Translations under genes and position numbers: made by a program
DNA from: Fibrivirga algicola
GTDB lineage: Bacteria > Bacteroidota > Bacteroidia > Cytophagales > Spirosomataceae
Reading direction: 5' to 3'
Assembly: GCF_011742925.1 (NCBI RefSeq)
Contig: NZ_WAEL01000009.1
Coordinates: 221,465-285,464 of the forward strand
Length of the DNA: 64,000 nt
Shown: positions 33,936 to 42,829 of the stretch, one piece after another
Layout: each line of letters opens with the position of its first letter
How positions within the stretch are numbered: position 1 is the stretch's first letter
The notes under the pieces: model-generated
What the model saw: the letters and a program-made list of their open reading frames with translations, nothing else
The model's database searches: none
Told to the model about the DNA's origin: nothing

Positions 33936-36900
33936 TCACTTGGTTTTGCGGTATACCTGAATTGTGTTGTTGTTGCGCCCAAACAGAATCTGCTGCGTAG
34001 TGCCGTTGCCAATGATCTGCACGTCGCGCACGTCGCCGGTTACGGTAAACCCGGTCTGGTGCTGAGGAACGTACCTGAACCGGCACTGCCCCTCGTTGCG
34101 GAACAATTGCCCATAATTTGCGTCCATCTTCCCGATCTTGATCCGCGTGTTCGACTGGTTGCCGGCCAGCAGTAAATCCGGTCGTCCGTCGGCGTCGGCA
34201 TCTAGCAGGGCAATGGCGTAGATCGGGGCAAACTGCGCTTCAACCGGTAACTCGTGCCAGGCGAATCCGTTTGCCCCCCGATTTTCGAGGATTCCGGAGC
34301 CAAACTGAGTGGCTTGCAGGGTATCGGCTTTGCTTCGCTGATCAGTCGTCAGTATATCGGCGAGGGTAGCCCCGGCGTAGGCCTGGTAGGTGGTAAACTT
34401 TCGCCGGAGCGAAAACAGTTGGTTCAGGGCTTCGTCGCGGGTGGCCAGCGGGTAGGGCTTGCCCTGGATGTAGTAGGTCAGAAAGGGGTCGATCGATTCA
34501 TTCTGGTCGAAATCGGCGTAGGTAAGCTGTACGGGTTCCTGCGCTGTTGGTTTAAGCTGGCAGTTGCGCCCGAAATTGCCCAGTACCAGATCATCGTCCC
34601 CATCCCCGTCGAGATCAGCTTTTTCGATGCGGTTCCACCAGCCAGCCGGTGCCAGCGTAGCCGGATTGTCGAGGCGTTTGCCCTGTCCGTTTCGCAGCAG
34701 CATAACCGGCATCCACTCGCCAGCCAGCACCAGATCAGGCCAGCCATCGTTGTCGGTATCGGTCGCCACGGCGTCGGTGACCAATCCCAGATTGGTCAGA
34801 AACGGAGCCAGTTGGGCCGTGGCGTCGCTGAAGTTACCTTTCCCGTCGTTGATCAGCAGTCGGCTGCTGACCGGCTCAGGGTAACGCCCCGGCCGAACCC
34901 GCCCGCCCACAAACAGGTCCTGGTCGCCATCCCGGTCCATGTCGAATGCCACCACGCAGGCGTCGCTGCTCTGGTCGGAGGGAAGCCCTTCGGCCGAACG
35001 GGTGAAGTTGCCTTTGCCGTCGTTGAGGTACAGCCGGTCGCGCAGCAGTAAATCGTCGGGCAGGTACGCGTAGCCACCACTGACCACATATAAGTCCTGA
35101 TCGCCGTCACCATCAACGTCGACAAACAGGGCATCGGTGTCTTCACATAACCGGTCGGCGGCAAACGCGGGCTGGGTAGTTTTGAGCCAGCTGCCATCGG
35201 CGTTGCCCAGGAGCAACGTACCCGCCTGGCCTTTAGCGCCCGGTGCGTACAGGTCCGTAGAACCGTCGCCATTCACGTCGCCCTGCGCCAGGTGTGGTCC
35301 CTGGTTCGACAGCATATTTGGCAACAGCGGTTGTCGTTTAAAGTCGTTGTACACGTCTTCGGTATGCCGGTAAGCGGCCGAATCGGCGGGCACTTCCGTA
35401 AACAGGGCGGGAGCCGGCGCGGGCCAGTGATACGTACCTGTAGCTGCTTCCGGCCGAACCGTCACCGTCTGATCGGCCCTGACCTGCCGAAGCAGCTGCG
35501 TTTTTCCGGTGGGCCAGATCACCCGTAGGCTGTCTACGACGGTATGGTTACCCAGGCCTACGTGCAGGGGCGTGTACATGCCCGACTGAAACCCCCGTGA
35601 CGGGTTGAACTCCAGGTATTGCTGCATACCGCCCGTATAGACCCAGACCTGCGTGCCCGTTGCCAGCATTGTCGGCGTTTCGCCGAGTTGCAGCGCCAGA
35701 TAATGCTGTTTCGGGTTGTCGTTCCGGTAAATCGACGCCGGCGCGTTGACGTTGTTGGTGATGATCTCCAGATCGCCGTCGCTGTCAAGGTCGGCATAAA
35801 CGGCCCCGTTCGAGAGTAGGGGGTGGTCAAACCCCCAGTCTGTCACTTTTGACTCGAAGGTGAGCGTACCGGTGTTCCGGAAGATGTAATTTTTTGTAGC
35901 CGACGAGGGCATCTGTTTCAGGATGTCCAGCATCGCCGATGGGCTTCTCTTCGACGCCTTTAGTTGGGCATCGGCGTAAAACTTCATGAAGTCCATGTTG
36001 GTGTAATCACGCAGGTAGCCGTTCGTGACGAAGAGGTCTTTCCAGCCATCGTTGTCGAAGTCGGCTACAAGAGGTGTCCAACTCCAGTCAGTATTGGAAA
36101 TGCCCGCCAGCTGCCCGATTTCGCTGAACGTGGGTACGTTTACACCTGCCGCAGTTCCGCCCGTGTTGCCGTTGTTAAGTTGGAGCATGTTGCGCATAAG
36201 CTGGTGCGAAAAGCCGTTACGAAGCATGTTCTGATAGGTCTCATAGTTCTCGGGGCCGTAGAGGAGCTTCTGCCGCCGGTTGTCTTCGGGCAGCATGTCG
36301 AGGGTAAACAGGTCGGGCCAGCCGTCGTTGTTCATATCGGCCACCTCGTTACCCATCGAGAAATAACTCAAATGTCCCACTGCCCGGTCGAGCTGGTCGG
36401 TGAAGTGCCCCTTGCCGTCGTTCAGGTACAGGTAATCCTGCTCGATATAGTCGTTGGATACATAGAGGTCGGGCCAGCCGTCGCGGTTGATGTCGGCTAC
36501 GGCTACACCCAGGCCAAAGCCGATCGGGTTGCCCTTGATACCGGCCGCCTCGCTGACATCGACAAACCGGCCGTTGTCGTTGCGCAGCAGTTTATCTCCG
36601 GCAAATTCGTCGCGCATGGCCTTGGTCAGCGCCGCATCGAATCGTTTAAAATCCTTGATGTTGTGGTTCAGCAGAAAACAGTCCAGATCGCCATCTTTAT
36701 CGTAATCGAAGAAAGCGGCCTGGGTGCTGTGAGCGGGGGAATCGAGCCCGTACTGGGCGGCTCGTTCGGTGAAGGTCAGCTGCCCGGTTTTCGACAGGTG
36801 ATTGTTGATGTACAGCCGGTTTCGGCGGGTGTCGGGAGCGCCGCTGCCCGAGTAGCATACGTAGATGTCGAGCCAGCCGTCGCGGTTAATGTCAACCAGG

Positions 36901-37256
36901 GTTACGCCGGTTTTCCAGCCACCGCCCCGGCCCACCCCGGCTGCGTTGGTGATATCGCTAAAGGTCAGTTTGCCCCGGTTCAGATAGAGGCGATCCGGCA
37001 CCATGTTGCCGGTAAAATACAAGTCGAGTAATCCGTCGTTGTTGAGGTCGCCCACGGCCACGCCGCCGCCGTTGTAGAAGTATTCATACGCCAGCACATT
37101 CTGCTCTTCCGTTTCGGTTAGCTGGTTGGTAAACCGGATGCATGTCTTTTCGGGAGCCAGCCGGGTAAACTGGGCATGGCTGCTGAACGTACCCAGCAGG
37201 CTCGCCGTAGCCAGCAGCCACGGCAAGAAAGGCAATCTGTAGCGTGAAGTGTGCAT
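33936..37256 (-). CDS. VCBS/FG-GAP repeat protein with ASPIC/UnbV domain
   Basis: A 1,106-residue secreted protein. Signal peptide LPFLPWLLATASLLGTFSSHAQ, then about a dozen FG-GAP/VCBS calcium-binding blades, each with the DxDxDGxxDL loop (VGDLNNDGLLDLYF, VDINRDGWLDIYV, DMDRDGDQDLFVGG and others), arranged as two propellers. Between them (~540-590) is an ASPIC/UnbV-type segment with LRVIWPTGKTQLL. UnbV-type proteins are thought to bind carbohydrate or protein at the surface; no enzyme motif is visible. It begins 176 bases after susD on the same strand, across a 33-bp inverted repeat, and its stop is 5 bases before the haloperoxidase-like start, so those two are tightly coupled. Confidence 0.92.
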   Translation of the reverse strand: MHTSRYRLPFLPWLLATASLLGTFSSHAQFTRLAPEKTCIRFTNQLTETEEQNVLAYEYFYNGGGVAVGDLNNDGLLDLYFTGNMVPDRLYLNRGKLTFSDITNAAGVGRGGGWKTGVTLVDINRDGWLDIYVCYSGSGAPDTRRNRLYINNHLSKTGQLTFTERAAQYGLDSPAHSTQAAFFDYDKDGDLDCFLLNHNIKDFKRFDAALTKAMRDEFAGDKLLRNDNGRFVDVSEAAGIKGNPIGFGLGVAVADINRDGWPDLYVSNDYIEQDYLYLNDGKGHFTDQLDRAVGHLSYFSMGNEVADMNNDGWPDLFTLDMLPEDNRRQKLLYGPENYETYQNMLRNGFSHQLMRNMLQLNNGNTGGTAAGVNVPTFSEIGQLAGISNTDWSWTPLVADFDNDGWKDLFVTNGYLRDYTNMDFMKFYADAQLKASKRSPSAMLDILKQMPSSATKNYIFRNTGTLTFESKVTDWGFDHPLLSNGAVYADLDSDGDLEIITNNVNAPASIYRNDNPKQHYLALQLGETPTMLATGTQVWVYTGGMQQYLEFNPSRGFQSGMYTPLHVGLGNHTVVDSLRVIWPTGKTQLLRQVRADQTVTVRPEAATGTYHWPAPAPALFTEVPADSAAYRHTEDVYNDFKRQPLLPNMLSNQGPHLAQGDVNGDGSTDLYAPGAKGQAGTLLLGNADGSWLKTTQPAFAADRLCEDTDALFVDVDGDGDQDLYVVSGGYAYLPDDLLLRDRLYLNDGKGNFTRSAEGLPSDQSSDACVVAFDMDRDGDQDLFVGGRVRPGRYPEPVSSRLLINDGKGNFSDATAQLAPFLTNLGLVTDAVATDTDNDGWPDLVLAGEWMPVMLLRNGQGKRLDNPATLAPAGWWNRIEKADLDGDGDDDLVLGNFGRNCQLKPTAQEPVQLTYADFDQNESIDPFLTYYIQGKPYPLATRDEALNQLFSLRRKFTTYQAYAGATLADILTTDQRSKADTLQATQFGSGILENRGANGFAWHELPVEAQFAPIYAIALLDADADGRPDLLLAGNQSNTRIKIGKMDANYGQLFRNEGQCRFRYVPQHQTGFTVTGDVRDVQIIGNGTTQQILFGRNNNTIQVYRKTK

Positions 37257-37337
37257 CTAAAAACAGGTTACGGGTTACTGAACCACCCATGACGGGTAGC
37301 CCGGTAACCCGTAATTTACGAGCAAAACAGTGAATCT

Positions 37338-37419
37338 GGGAGTGGGGGGATTGGTACTTGGTTGCTTACGCTTGGTTTTGCTCTGACGTAAGCAACCAAG
37401 TACCAATCCCCCCACTCCC
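37338..37419. repeat. Perfect 33-bp inverted repeat between susD and the FG-GAP gene
   Basis: Arms 37338-37370 and 37387-37419 are exact reverse complements for 33 bases with a 16-base spacer. The left arm begins GGGAGTGGGGGGATTGGTAC and ends GCTTACG. It lies 13 bases past the susD stop within one transcription direction. Unlike the other hairpins it has no U-run after it. It could end the susCD mRNA, protect its 3' end from exonucleases so that susCD is made in excess over the downstream genes, or be a small palindromic mobile element. Confidence 0.9.
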
Positions 37420-37432
37420 TAAGCGCCAACGC

Positions 37433-39016
37433 TTATTTATCCCACCAGATACGGGTGGTAAGCAGATCGGGCCCTTGAATAGCAATGGCGGCGTTGTACT
37501 GTGCGGCGTTTTTGCTGCTTTCCGTTGATGGGTACCGGAGGCGACGCGGAATAACGCCCGCCGTTTCGTTACCCACATAGTTGGTGGGCGTCAGTACCGG
37601 ATAGCCCGTGCGGCGCCAGTTGGCGTAGGCTTCATACGAATTCAGGAAGTTGACCGCCCAGTACTGCGTGGCAATCTGCTCCAGTTGCTGCGCCGTGGTG
37701 CCGGCCGTCTGGTAAGGCCGTGCCGCCAGGTACGTGGCAATAGAGGCCGCCGGAATGGTGCCGCCATACAGCGAAATCATGCTCATGGCAGCCGTTACGC
37801 CTTTGTTGTAGTGCGCAGCAGCCTGTCCGTCGCCCCAGCCGCGAACGGCGGCTTCGGCCAGCAAATACTCTACTTCCGCATAGCTCTGGAACACCGTTGG
37901 CGCATTGTTGCTGGCGATCTTGTTCAGGTTCGCCTCCGAATAGGCTGGCAGCGAATCGGTAACACCCCAGCTTGGAATGGCCGTTTTGATGGTTTGCGCA
38001 TCATAGCCGTTGGGCAGGCCTTTCTGTTTGGCCGGGTCGGTTGCCGAGGCTTCCTGTGCGGGGTCGGCGTTGCCCTGCCACAGTGTGGCGATGAAGGGTA
38101 GCCGTGGGTCGTTGTTGTTCTTCAGAAAGTTAACAAACGTGCGGCTCAGCTTGCTGTTGGCTTTCCCCTTCAGGTTAGGCGCGTCGTACTCCTGCGTTCT
38201 GAGCGTATTGCTGTCGAGGTTCCGCGTGTTGTCGTTGCCTTCGGCGTGGTTGATCTTGGCCAGGTCGTCGTTGCTTTGCATCACCCCGCCCGCAATGGCT
38301 TTCTTTACGTAGGACTCTGCTTTGGCGGCGTCGACTTTGGTCAGGCGCATGCCCAGCCGCAGCATCATCGAATACGCGAATTTCTTCCACTTGGTGAGGT
38401 CGCCCCCGTAGATCAGATCGGCCGCGCCGTAACCGGTCTTGGCCGTTGTCAGCGCTACGGCAGCCTGATCGAGTTCGTTCAGCATGTCGGCATAAATGTC
38501 GGCCTGCTTATCGTATTTCGGGCTGAATACACTGTTCAGGTAACCCTGTCCCGCCTGCGAGTACGGAATGTCGCCGTATAGATCGGTGATGCGATGGTAC
38601 ACGAATACCCGCCAGATCCGCGCAATGTTGTACAGGTTGACCTGGTCGGCGTTGCCTTTCGTAAGGGCGATAATCTGCTCTACGTTTTTCACGTGCTCAC
38701 CGTAGGCCGTCTCGAAATATGCATCCGAGTAAGGGGCGTTGTACAGGTATTTGTCGCCCGACCAATAGGTGGTAAGCGAGGCAAAATGCTGCACCAGCGC
38801 ACCGGCGTAAATCAGGTTACCCCGGTGGTTTTCGTAGCCCGTACCCGCCGTTTTTACCTGCGAGTACGACAGCAGGTTTGGAATAACCGGCGTGGTCAGG
38901 GCGTTGGGGTTCGTGTTGAGTTGCTCGAAACCGTTGTCGCAGGACGACAGCAGCAGACCGGCTGTCAGCAGAGTGGCCAGCGCGGGTAATCGATTGGTTT
39001 TAAAGTATCGTAGCAT
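37433..39016 (-). CDS. SusD/RagB family outer-membrane lipoprotein (SusD-like 2)
   Basis: A 527-residue surface lipoprotein that captures nutrients for the partner TonB-dependent channel. Lipobox TAGLLLSSC with Cys26, followed by DNGFEQLNTNPNAL. The TPR-like helical scaffold of SusD is visible: YNIARIWRVFVYHRITDLYG, DKQADIYADMLNELDQA, KWKKFAYSMMLRLGMRLTKV, and the C-terminal ANWRRTGYPVL and IPRRLRYPSTE motifs. This is the SusD-like 2 group, often tied to non-starch substrates. It follows susC by 25 bases. Because a chitinase lies just upstream, an aminosugar polymer is one candidate ligand, but many such proteins bind peptides or other glycans. Confidence 0.93.
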   Translation of the reverse strand: MLRYFKTNRLPALATLLTAGLLLSSCDNGFEQLNTNPNALTTPVIPNLLSYSQVKTAGTGYENHRGNLIYAGALVQHFASLTTYWSGDKYLYNAPYSDAYFETAYGEHVKNVEQIIALTKGNADQVNLYNIARIWRVFVYHRITDLYGDIPYSQAGQGYLNSVFSPKYDKQADIYADMLNELDQAAVALTTAKTGYGAADLIYGGDLTKWKKFAYSMMLRLGMRLTKVDAAKAESYVKKAIAGGVMQSNDDLAKINHAEGNDNTRNLDSNTLRTQEYDAPNLKGKANSKLSRTFVNFLKNNNDPRLPFIATLWQGNADPAQEASATDPAKQKGLPNGYDAQTIKTAIPSWGVTDSLPAYSEANLNKIASNNAPTVFQSYAEVEYLLAEAAVRGWGDGQAAAHYNKGVTAAMSMISLYGGTIPAASIATYLAARPYQTAGTTAQQLEQIATQYWAVNFLNSYEAYANWRRTGYPVLTPTNYVGNETAGVIPRRLRYPSTESSKNAAQYNAAIAIQGPDLLTTRIWWDK

Positions 39017-39041
39017 GGGTAAATGCGTTTGAATCGATGAG

Positions 39042-42000
39042 TTAGAAACGAACCATCAGGTTTAAACCGTAGTTGCGGGCGGGCGGCACACCAAACATTT
39101 CGAGGCCCTGCGCATTGCCACTGTTGTAGTTCGATTCGGGATCAACGTTGGGTACGTTCTTGTACAGGATCAGCAGGTTACGCGCCACCAGTGACAGGCT
39201 TGCGGCCTGAATCGGGGTCTTGGCCAGCAATGACTTCGGTAGCGAGTAGCCAAACGTGAGCTGACGTAGTTTTACGAAGCTGCCATCATACACGAAGTTC
39301 TCGGTGATGTTCCGATAGGCACTGCTGCCGTAGTAATCCTGCGCCGTCAAGGTTCTGGTAAAGGCATCGCCGTTCTGGGTTACGCCCGTTACCGTTACGC
39401 CGCCAACCCGTCCGTTCAGCGTTTCTTTTGTGAGGCCGTTGGCGGTCGCATAGTAGTTTGTGGCGCTGTAAATCTTCGAGCCAAACTTACCGTCGAGTAG
39501 GAAGCTGAACGAGAAGTTGTTAACGCTGAAGGTGTTTGTCAGGCCCATCGTCAGCGGGGGCACCCCACGACCCAGCGGCATCAATGCGCTTTGCAGCGGC
39601 AAGCCTGTGGCCGAGTTGTATACGATCTGACCACTGGCGTTCCGGAGAGCCTGGTAGCCTGTAATCATCCCGTACGGCTGACCGGTGTAGTGGTAGATGT
39701 AGGCGCTCTGGGTACGTGACTGATCGACCTGGAAAGTGGTCAGGTCGTCGGTGATTTTCACCACCTTGTTGTCGTTGTACGCCACGTTATAAGCTACGTT
39801 CCAGTTAAAGCCGCTGGCCTTTTTAATTGGTGTAGCCGTCAGTTGCAACTCAATACCCTTGTTTACTACCTCACCGACGTTCAGCAGTACGCTGCCGTAG
39901 CTGGTAGCCGACGAGGTCGATGCCGTAACGGCGTCGTTGGTGGTGGTCCGGTTGTAGAAGGTAAGATCAACCCCCAGCTTGTTGTTGAACAGCTTGCTCT
40001 CGAAGCCTAATTCTGTCGTGGTCGACGTGTTGGGCTTTAGCAGGGCGTTCGGAATCGTGCCCCCGTTGATCGACATCAGCGGTACGTCGCCAATGTAGTT
40101 GTTCGTTTGCAGGTTATACGTCAGGTTCAGGGCGTAAGGGTTCGGATACCCACCACCCACCTGGGCTACCGAGGCGCGAATTTTACCGTAGTTGAACCAG
40201 TTTGGCCGGTCGTTCATCACGTCAGACACCACGAAGCTCAAACCAGCCGACGGATAGAACAGGCTGTTGTTCTGTTTCGCCAGGGTCGAGAACCAGTCCT
40301 GCCGACCGGTCAGAGTCAGGAACAGTACGTTTTTATAGCCAATATCGGCTGAGCCAAATACCGAGTTGATCCCCAGTGCGCTGTAGTCGTAACCTGGTGT
40401 TTTAGTCACCGTGTTATCGAGGTAGTAGTTGAACGGTACTACGAAGTACTGGCCGTTGTAGCGCAGGTTCTCGGTCGAGCGGCGCATCTGGTTACCGCCC
40501 AGCAGAGCATTCACCGAGATATTGCCGAACTCCTTGTTAAAGCCCAGCAGCAGTTCGGCGTTCGTTTCGCCAATCTGCGTGTTTGTGCGGCTCATGCTAC
40601 CGCGTGTCGCGTAGGCAATACCCGTTGGTTCAATGTTGACGAACTTGGTCTGGTTGTAGTCGGTACCCACCCGGCCCCGCAGATACAGGAAGTCGGTGAT
40701 GTTGTAGCGCAGCGAGAACTGACCGATGAACCGGTTCCGGACGTCGCTGTTCTGCACGTTATTCACCGCAAAGTACGGGTTGGTCGAATACACGTTGCTG
40801 TTCCAGAGCGACTCATAGCCCCGGCTGTCGTAACCCGGATTAAGCGTACGGATGTCTACCGAATTGGCAATCAGCTGTACCCCGTAGTTCGGGTTTTTCG
40901 GCGTATCAGACAGAAATGTCCGGTTGGTGCCGGTCTCGATATTGTACTGAGCCACGCCTTCAAACACGATCTTTTTCGACAGATTGGCGTTGGCGCTCAG
41001 GTTAAACGACTTCCGGTTGAAACCCGCATTAGGCACTACGCTCTTCGAATTCAGGTCTGACGCCGAGAATCGGAAGTTGGCTACGTCGTTGCCACCCGAT
41101 ACGGCTACCGTGTTGGTGAAGGTGCTGCCTGCGTTGTAGAAGTTCTTCACGTTGTCGCGCTGGGCTACATAAGGCCGGGCTACGCCGTCGAACTGAACTA
41201 CGTTCGATCCGTCGAGTTTAGCACCCCACGATTGGGCCCCCGTCTGAATGGCTTCGTCCTGGTTGGCGGGTTTCACACCCCGCGTGCCTTGGCCATATTC
41301 ATACTGCCAGTCGTTAAGCGAGAACGGACGGTCCATGGTGTAGGTGCCGTTGTATTCGACGCCAATACCCCGCTGGGCTTTGCCCGTTTTCGTGGTGATC
41401 AGAATAACGCCGTTTGATGCCCGCGAGCCGTACAGTGCGGCGGCTGTTCCACCTTTCAGTACCGACATCGTCTCAATGTCGTCTGGGTTTATACTGTTCA
41501 GACCATCGCCTGAATCGGTACCACCCCACATACCGGCTGAGTTAACATTAGAGTTGTCAATCGGTACCCCGTTCACAACATACAACGGCTGGTTATTACC
41601 GCTGAGCGATCCGTTCCCGCGGATGATAACGCGGCTTGAGCCACCGGGTCCGGTTGCCGTACTGCTGGCATTCAAGCCCGCGACCCGACCCGAAAGGGCA
41701 TTGCCGAGGTTGATTTCGCGTGCCTGCGTCAGGTCGCTGCCCTTCACTTCAGACACCGCATAGCCAAGTGCTTTTTTGTCTTTGGCAATACCGAGAGCCG
41801 TAACCACCACTTCGTCGAGCGTTTTGTCGCTCACGGCAAGGGTGATAGTAAGCGTGGTCTGATCGCCTACTGTTACCTCCTGTGCAACGTACCCAAGCGA
41901 CTGAATCACGAGCACGCTACCTTTAGGTGCGCTGATCGAGAACCGACCGTCAGCGTCTGTAACGGTCCCCTTGTTGCTGCCCTTTATCAGGATATTCGCA

Positions 42001-42128
42001 CCGGGTATTACGTCTGTTGCGCTCTCGGAGACCTTCCCCTGAACGGTTACCTGTTGAGCCATTGCTACGCAGCAACCCAGTAGAAAGAAGGCAATCAACA
42101 AGGTAAATCTGTTTCTACATTGCTTCAT
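39042..42128 (-). CDS. SusC/RagA family TonB-linked outer-membrane transporter
   Basis: A 1,028-residue beta-barrel receptor. Signal peptide FTLLIAFFLLGCCVAMAQ; carboxypeptidase-regulatory-like domain (~28-105, VPGANILIKGSNKGTVTDADG-type); DKTLDEVVVTALGI just before the plug; plug (~115-235) with LSGRVAGLNASS, RVIIRGNGSLSGNNQPLYVV and the SusC motif SVLKGGTAAALYGSRASNGV; then the barrel, ending in GLNLMVRF with the terminal aromatic residue. No extra N-terminal anti-sigma signalling domain is present, so regulation is not through a linked ECF sigma/anti-sigma pair. Gene order susC, susD, FG-GAP protein, haloperoxidase suggests one locus for importing or modifying a surface-bound substrate. 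Confidence 0.95.
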   Translation of the reverse strand: MKQCRNRFTLLIAFFLLGCCVAMAQQVTVQGKVSESATDVIPGANILIKGSNKGTVTDADGRFSISAPKGSVLVIQSLGYVAQEVTVGDQTTLTITLAVSDKTLDEVVVTALGIAKDKKALGYAVSEVKGSDLTQAREINLGNALSGRVAGLNASSTATGPGGSSRVIIRGNGSLSGNNQPLYVVNGVPIDNSNVNSAGMWGGTDSGDGLNSINPDDIETMSVLKGGTAAALYGSRASNGVILITTKTGKAQRGIGVEYNGTYTMDRPFSLNDWQYEYGQGTRGVKPANQDEAIQTGAQSWGAKLDGSNVVQFDGVARPYVAQRDNVKNFYNAGSTFTNTVAVSGGNDVANFRFSASDLNSKSVVPNAGFNRKSFNLSANANLSKKIVFEGVAQYNIETGTNRTFLSDTPKNPNYGVQLIANSVDIRTLNPGYDSRGYESLWNSNVYSTNPYFAVNNVQNSDVRNRFIGQFSLRYNITDFLYLRGRVGTDYNQTKFVNIEPTGIAYATRGSMSRTNTQIGETNAELLLGFNKEFGNISVNALLGGNQMRRSTENLRYNGQYFVVPFNYYLDNTVTKTPGYDYSALGINSVFGSADIGYKNVLFLTLTGRQDWFSTLAKQNNSLFYPSAGLSFVVSDVMNDRPNWFNYGKIRASVAQVGGGYPNPYALNLTYNLQTNNYIGDVPLMSINGGTIPNALLKPNTSTTTELGFESKLFNNKLGVDLTFYNRTTTNDAVTASTSSATSYGSVLLNVGEVVNKGIELQLTATPIKKASGFNWNVAYNVAYNDNKVVKITDDLTTFQVDQSRTQSAYIYHYTGQPYGMITGYQALRNASGQIVYNSATGLPLQSALMPLGRGVPPLTMGLTNTFSVNNFSFSFLLDGKFGSKIYSATNYYATANGLTKETLNGRVGGVTVTGVTQNGDAFTRTLTAQDYYGSSAYRNITENFVYDGSFVKLRQLTFGYSLPKSLLAKTPIQAASLSLVARNLLILYKNVPNVDPESNYNSGNAQGLEMFGVPPARNYGLNLMVRF

Positions 42129-42829
42129 CGTTTTTTTGGATTATGGTTAATTATTGACAAGCGGACTAAAGGAACTGGTACTGTAATTTTTCTAATGCCA
42201 TATTGGTAACTAGCCTGATTAATAACGCTAAAGGCGATATTCTGCTCGTCAAAACAAGTTTATTTACTTAAGTATATACCTGTCTGGTTGATTTACACCT
42301 GGTTGATCCATGCGCTGGCGTTGACTGACCTGTTAAACTAACTGGTTTTTGTTAATTGATTGATTGTTAATGGATTGTCTAACTGCAAGCCGCCAAATTT
42401 CACCTAAGAGCAGCTGGTTGACCAGTTGACGTCACTTGTGCTGATCGCATCGATACACCAGTTTGACCGACGTGTAGATTGGCAAATATATTATTAGTTC
42501 TTAAAATATTTTAATAACTGCATTATTACCGGTTATTTTAATTAATTTGATTATAAAATTTATAATTACTACCTAATAAGTACTAATCAGCCAGTTGTGT
42601 ATGTACCGTAGGTAACCAGCTTAAAACACGCCTTCACTGGGACTTATTTTTTGTATTTTGGTAGTCAAAAATTGGATTGAAGGAGCTTTATTAAATTTTT
42701 TTAATAACTCAATCCGGTCTTCCGTTTCTCATGCTACATTTGAGTTGGTACTACCCGCTTCGCGTCGGTTTATGCGATTGCTTCCGGGACTGTACCTGTT
42801 TACTTTTCAGACTAGCCGAGTGTCACCCG
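42129..42829. promoter_or_regulatory. AT-rich divergent regulatory region between susC and the chitinase gene
   Basis: Seven hundred bases with no believable gene, much more AT-rich than the flanking genes. On the minus strand a perfect -7-type box TATATTTG (42483-42490) faces susC, though no TTG sits at the right distance. A perfect 14-bp palindrome TTAAAATATTTTAA lies at 42501-42514. An AT hairpin (TTATTAAA at 42688-42695, TTTAATAA at 42700-42707) precedes the chitinase. CTGGTTGACCAG near 42412 is another short inverted repeat. The length of the region suggests several control sites for a substrate-induced locus; no sensor gene is adjacent. Confidence 0.5.

Noticed and set aside
35964..37031. 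A 355-codon plus-strand open frame opposite the FG-GAP gene
   Set aside because: It is the complement of repeated Asp-Gly-rich calcium loops in GC-rich DNA; its translation has no domain or start context, and the minus-strand gene is unmistakable.
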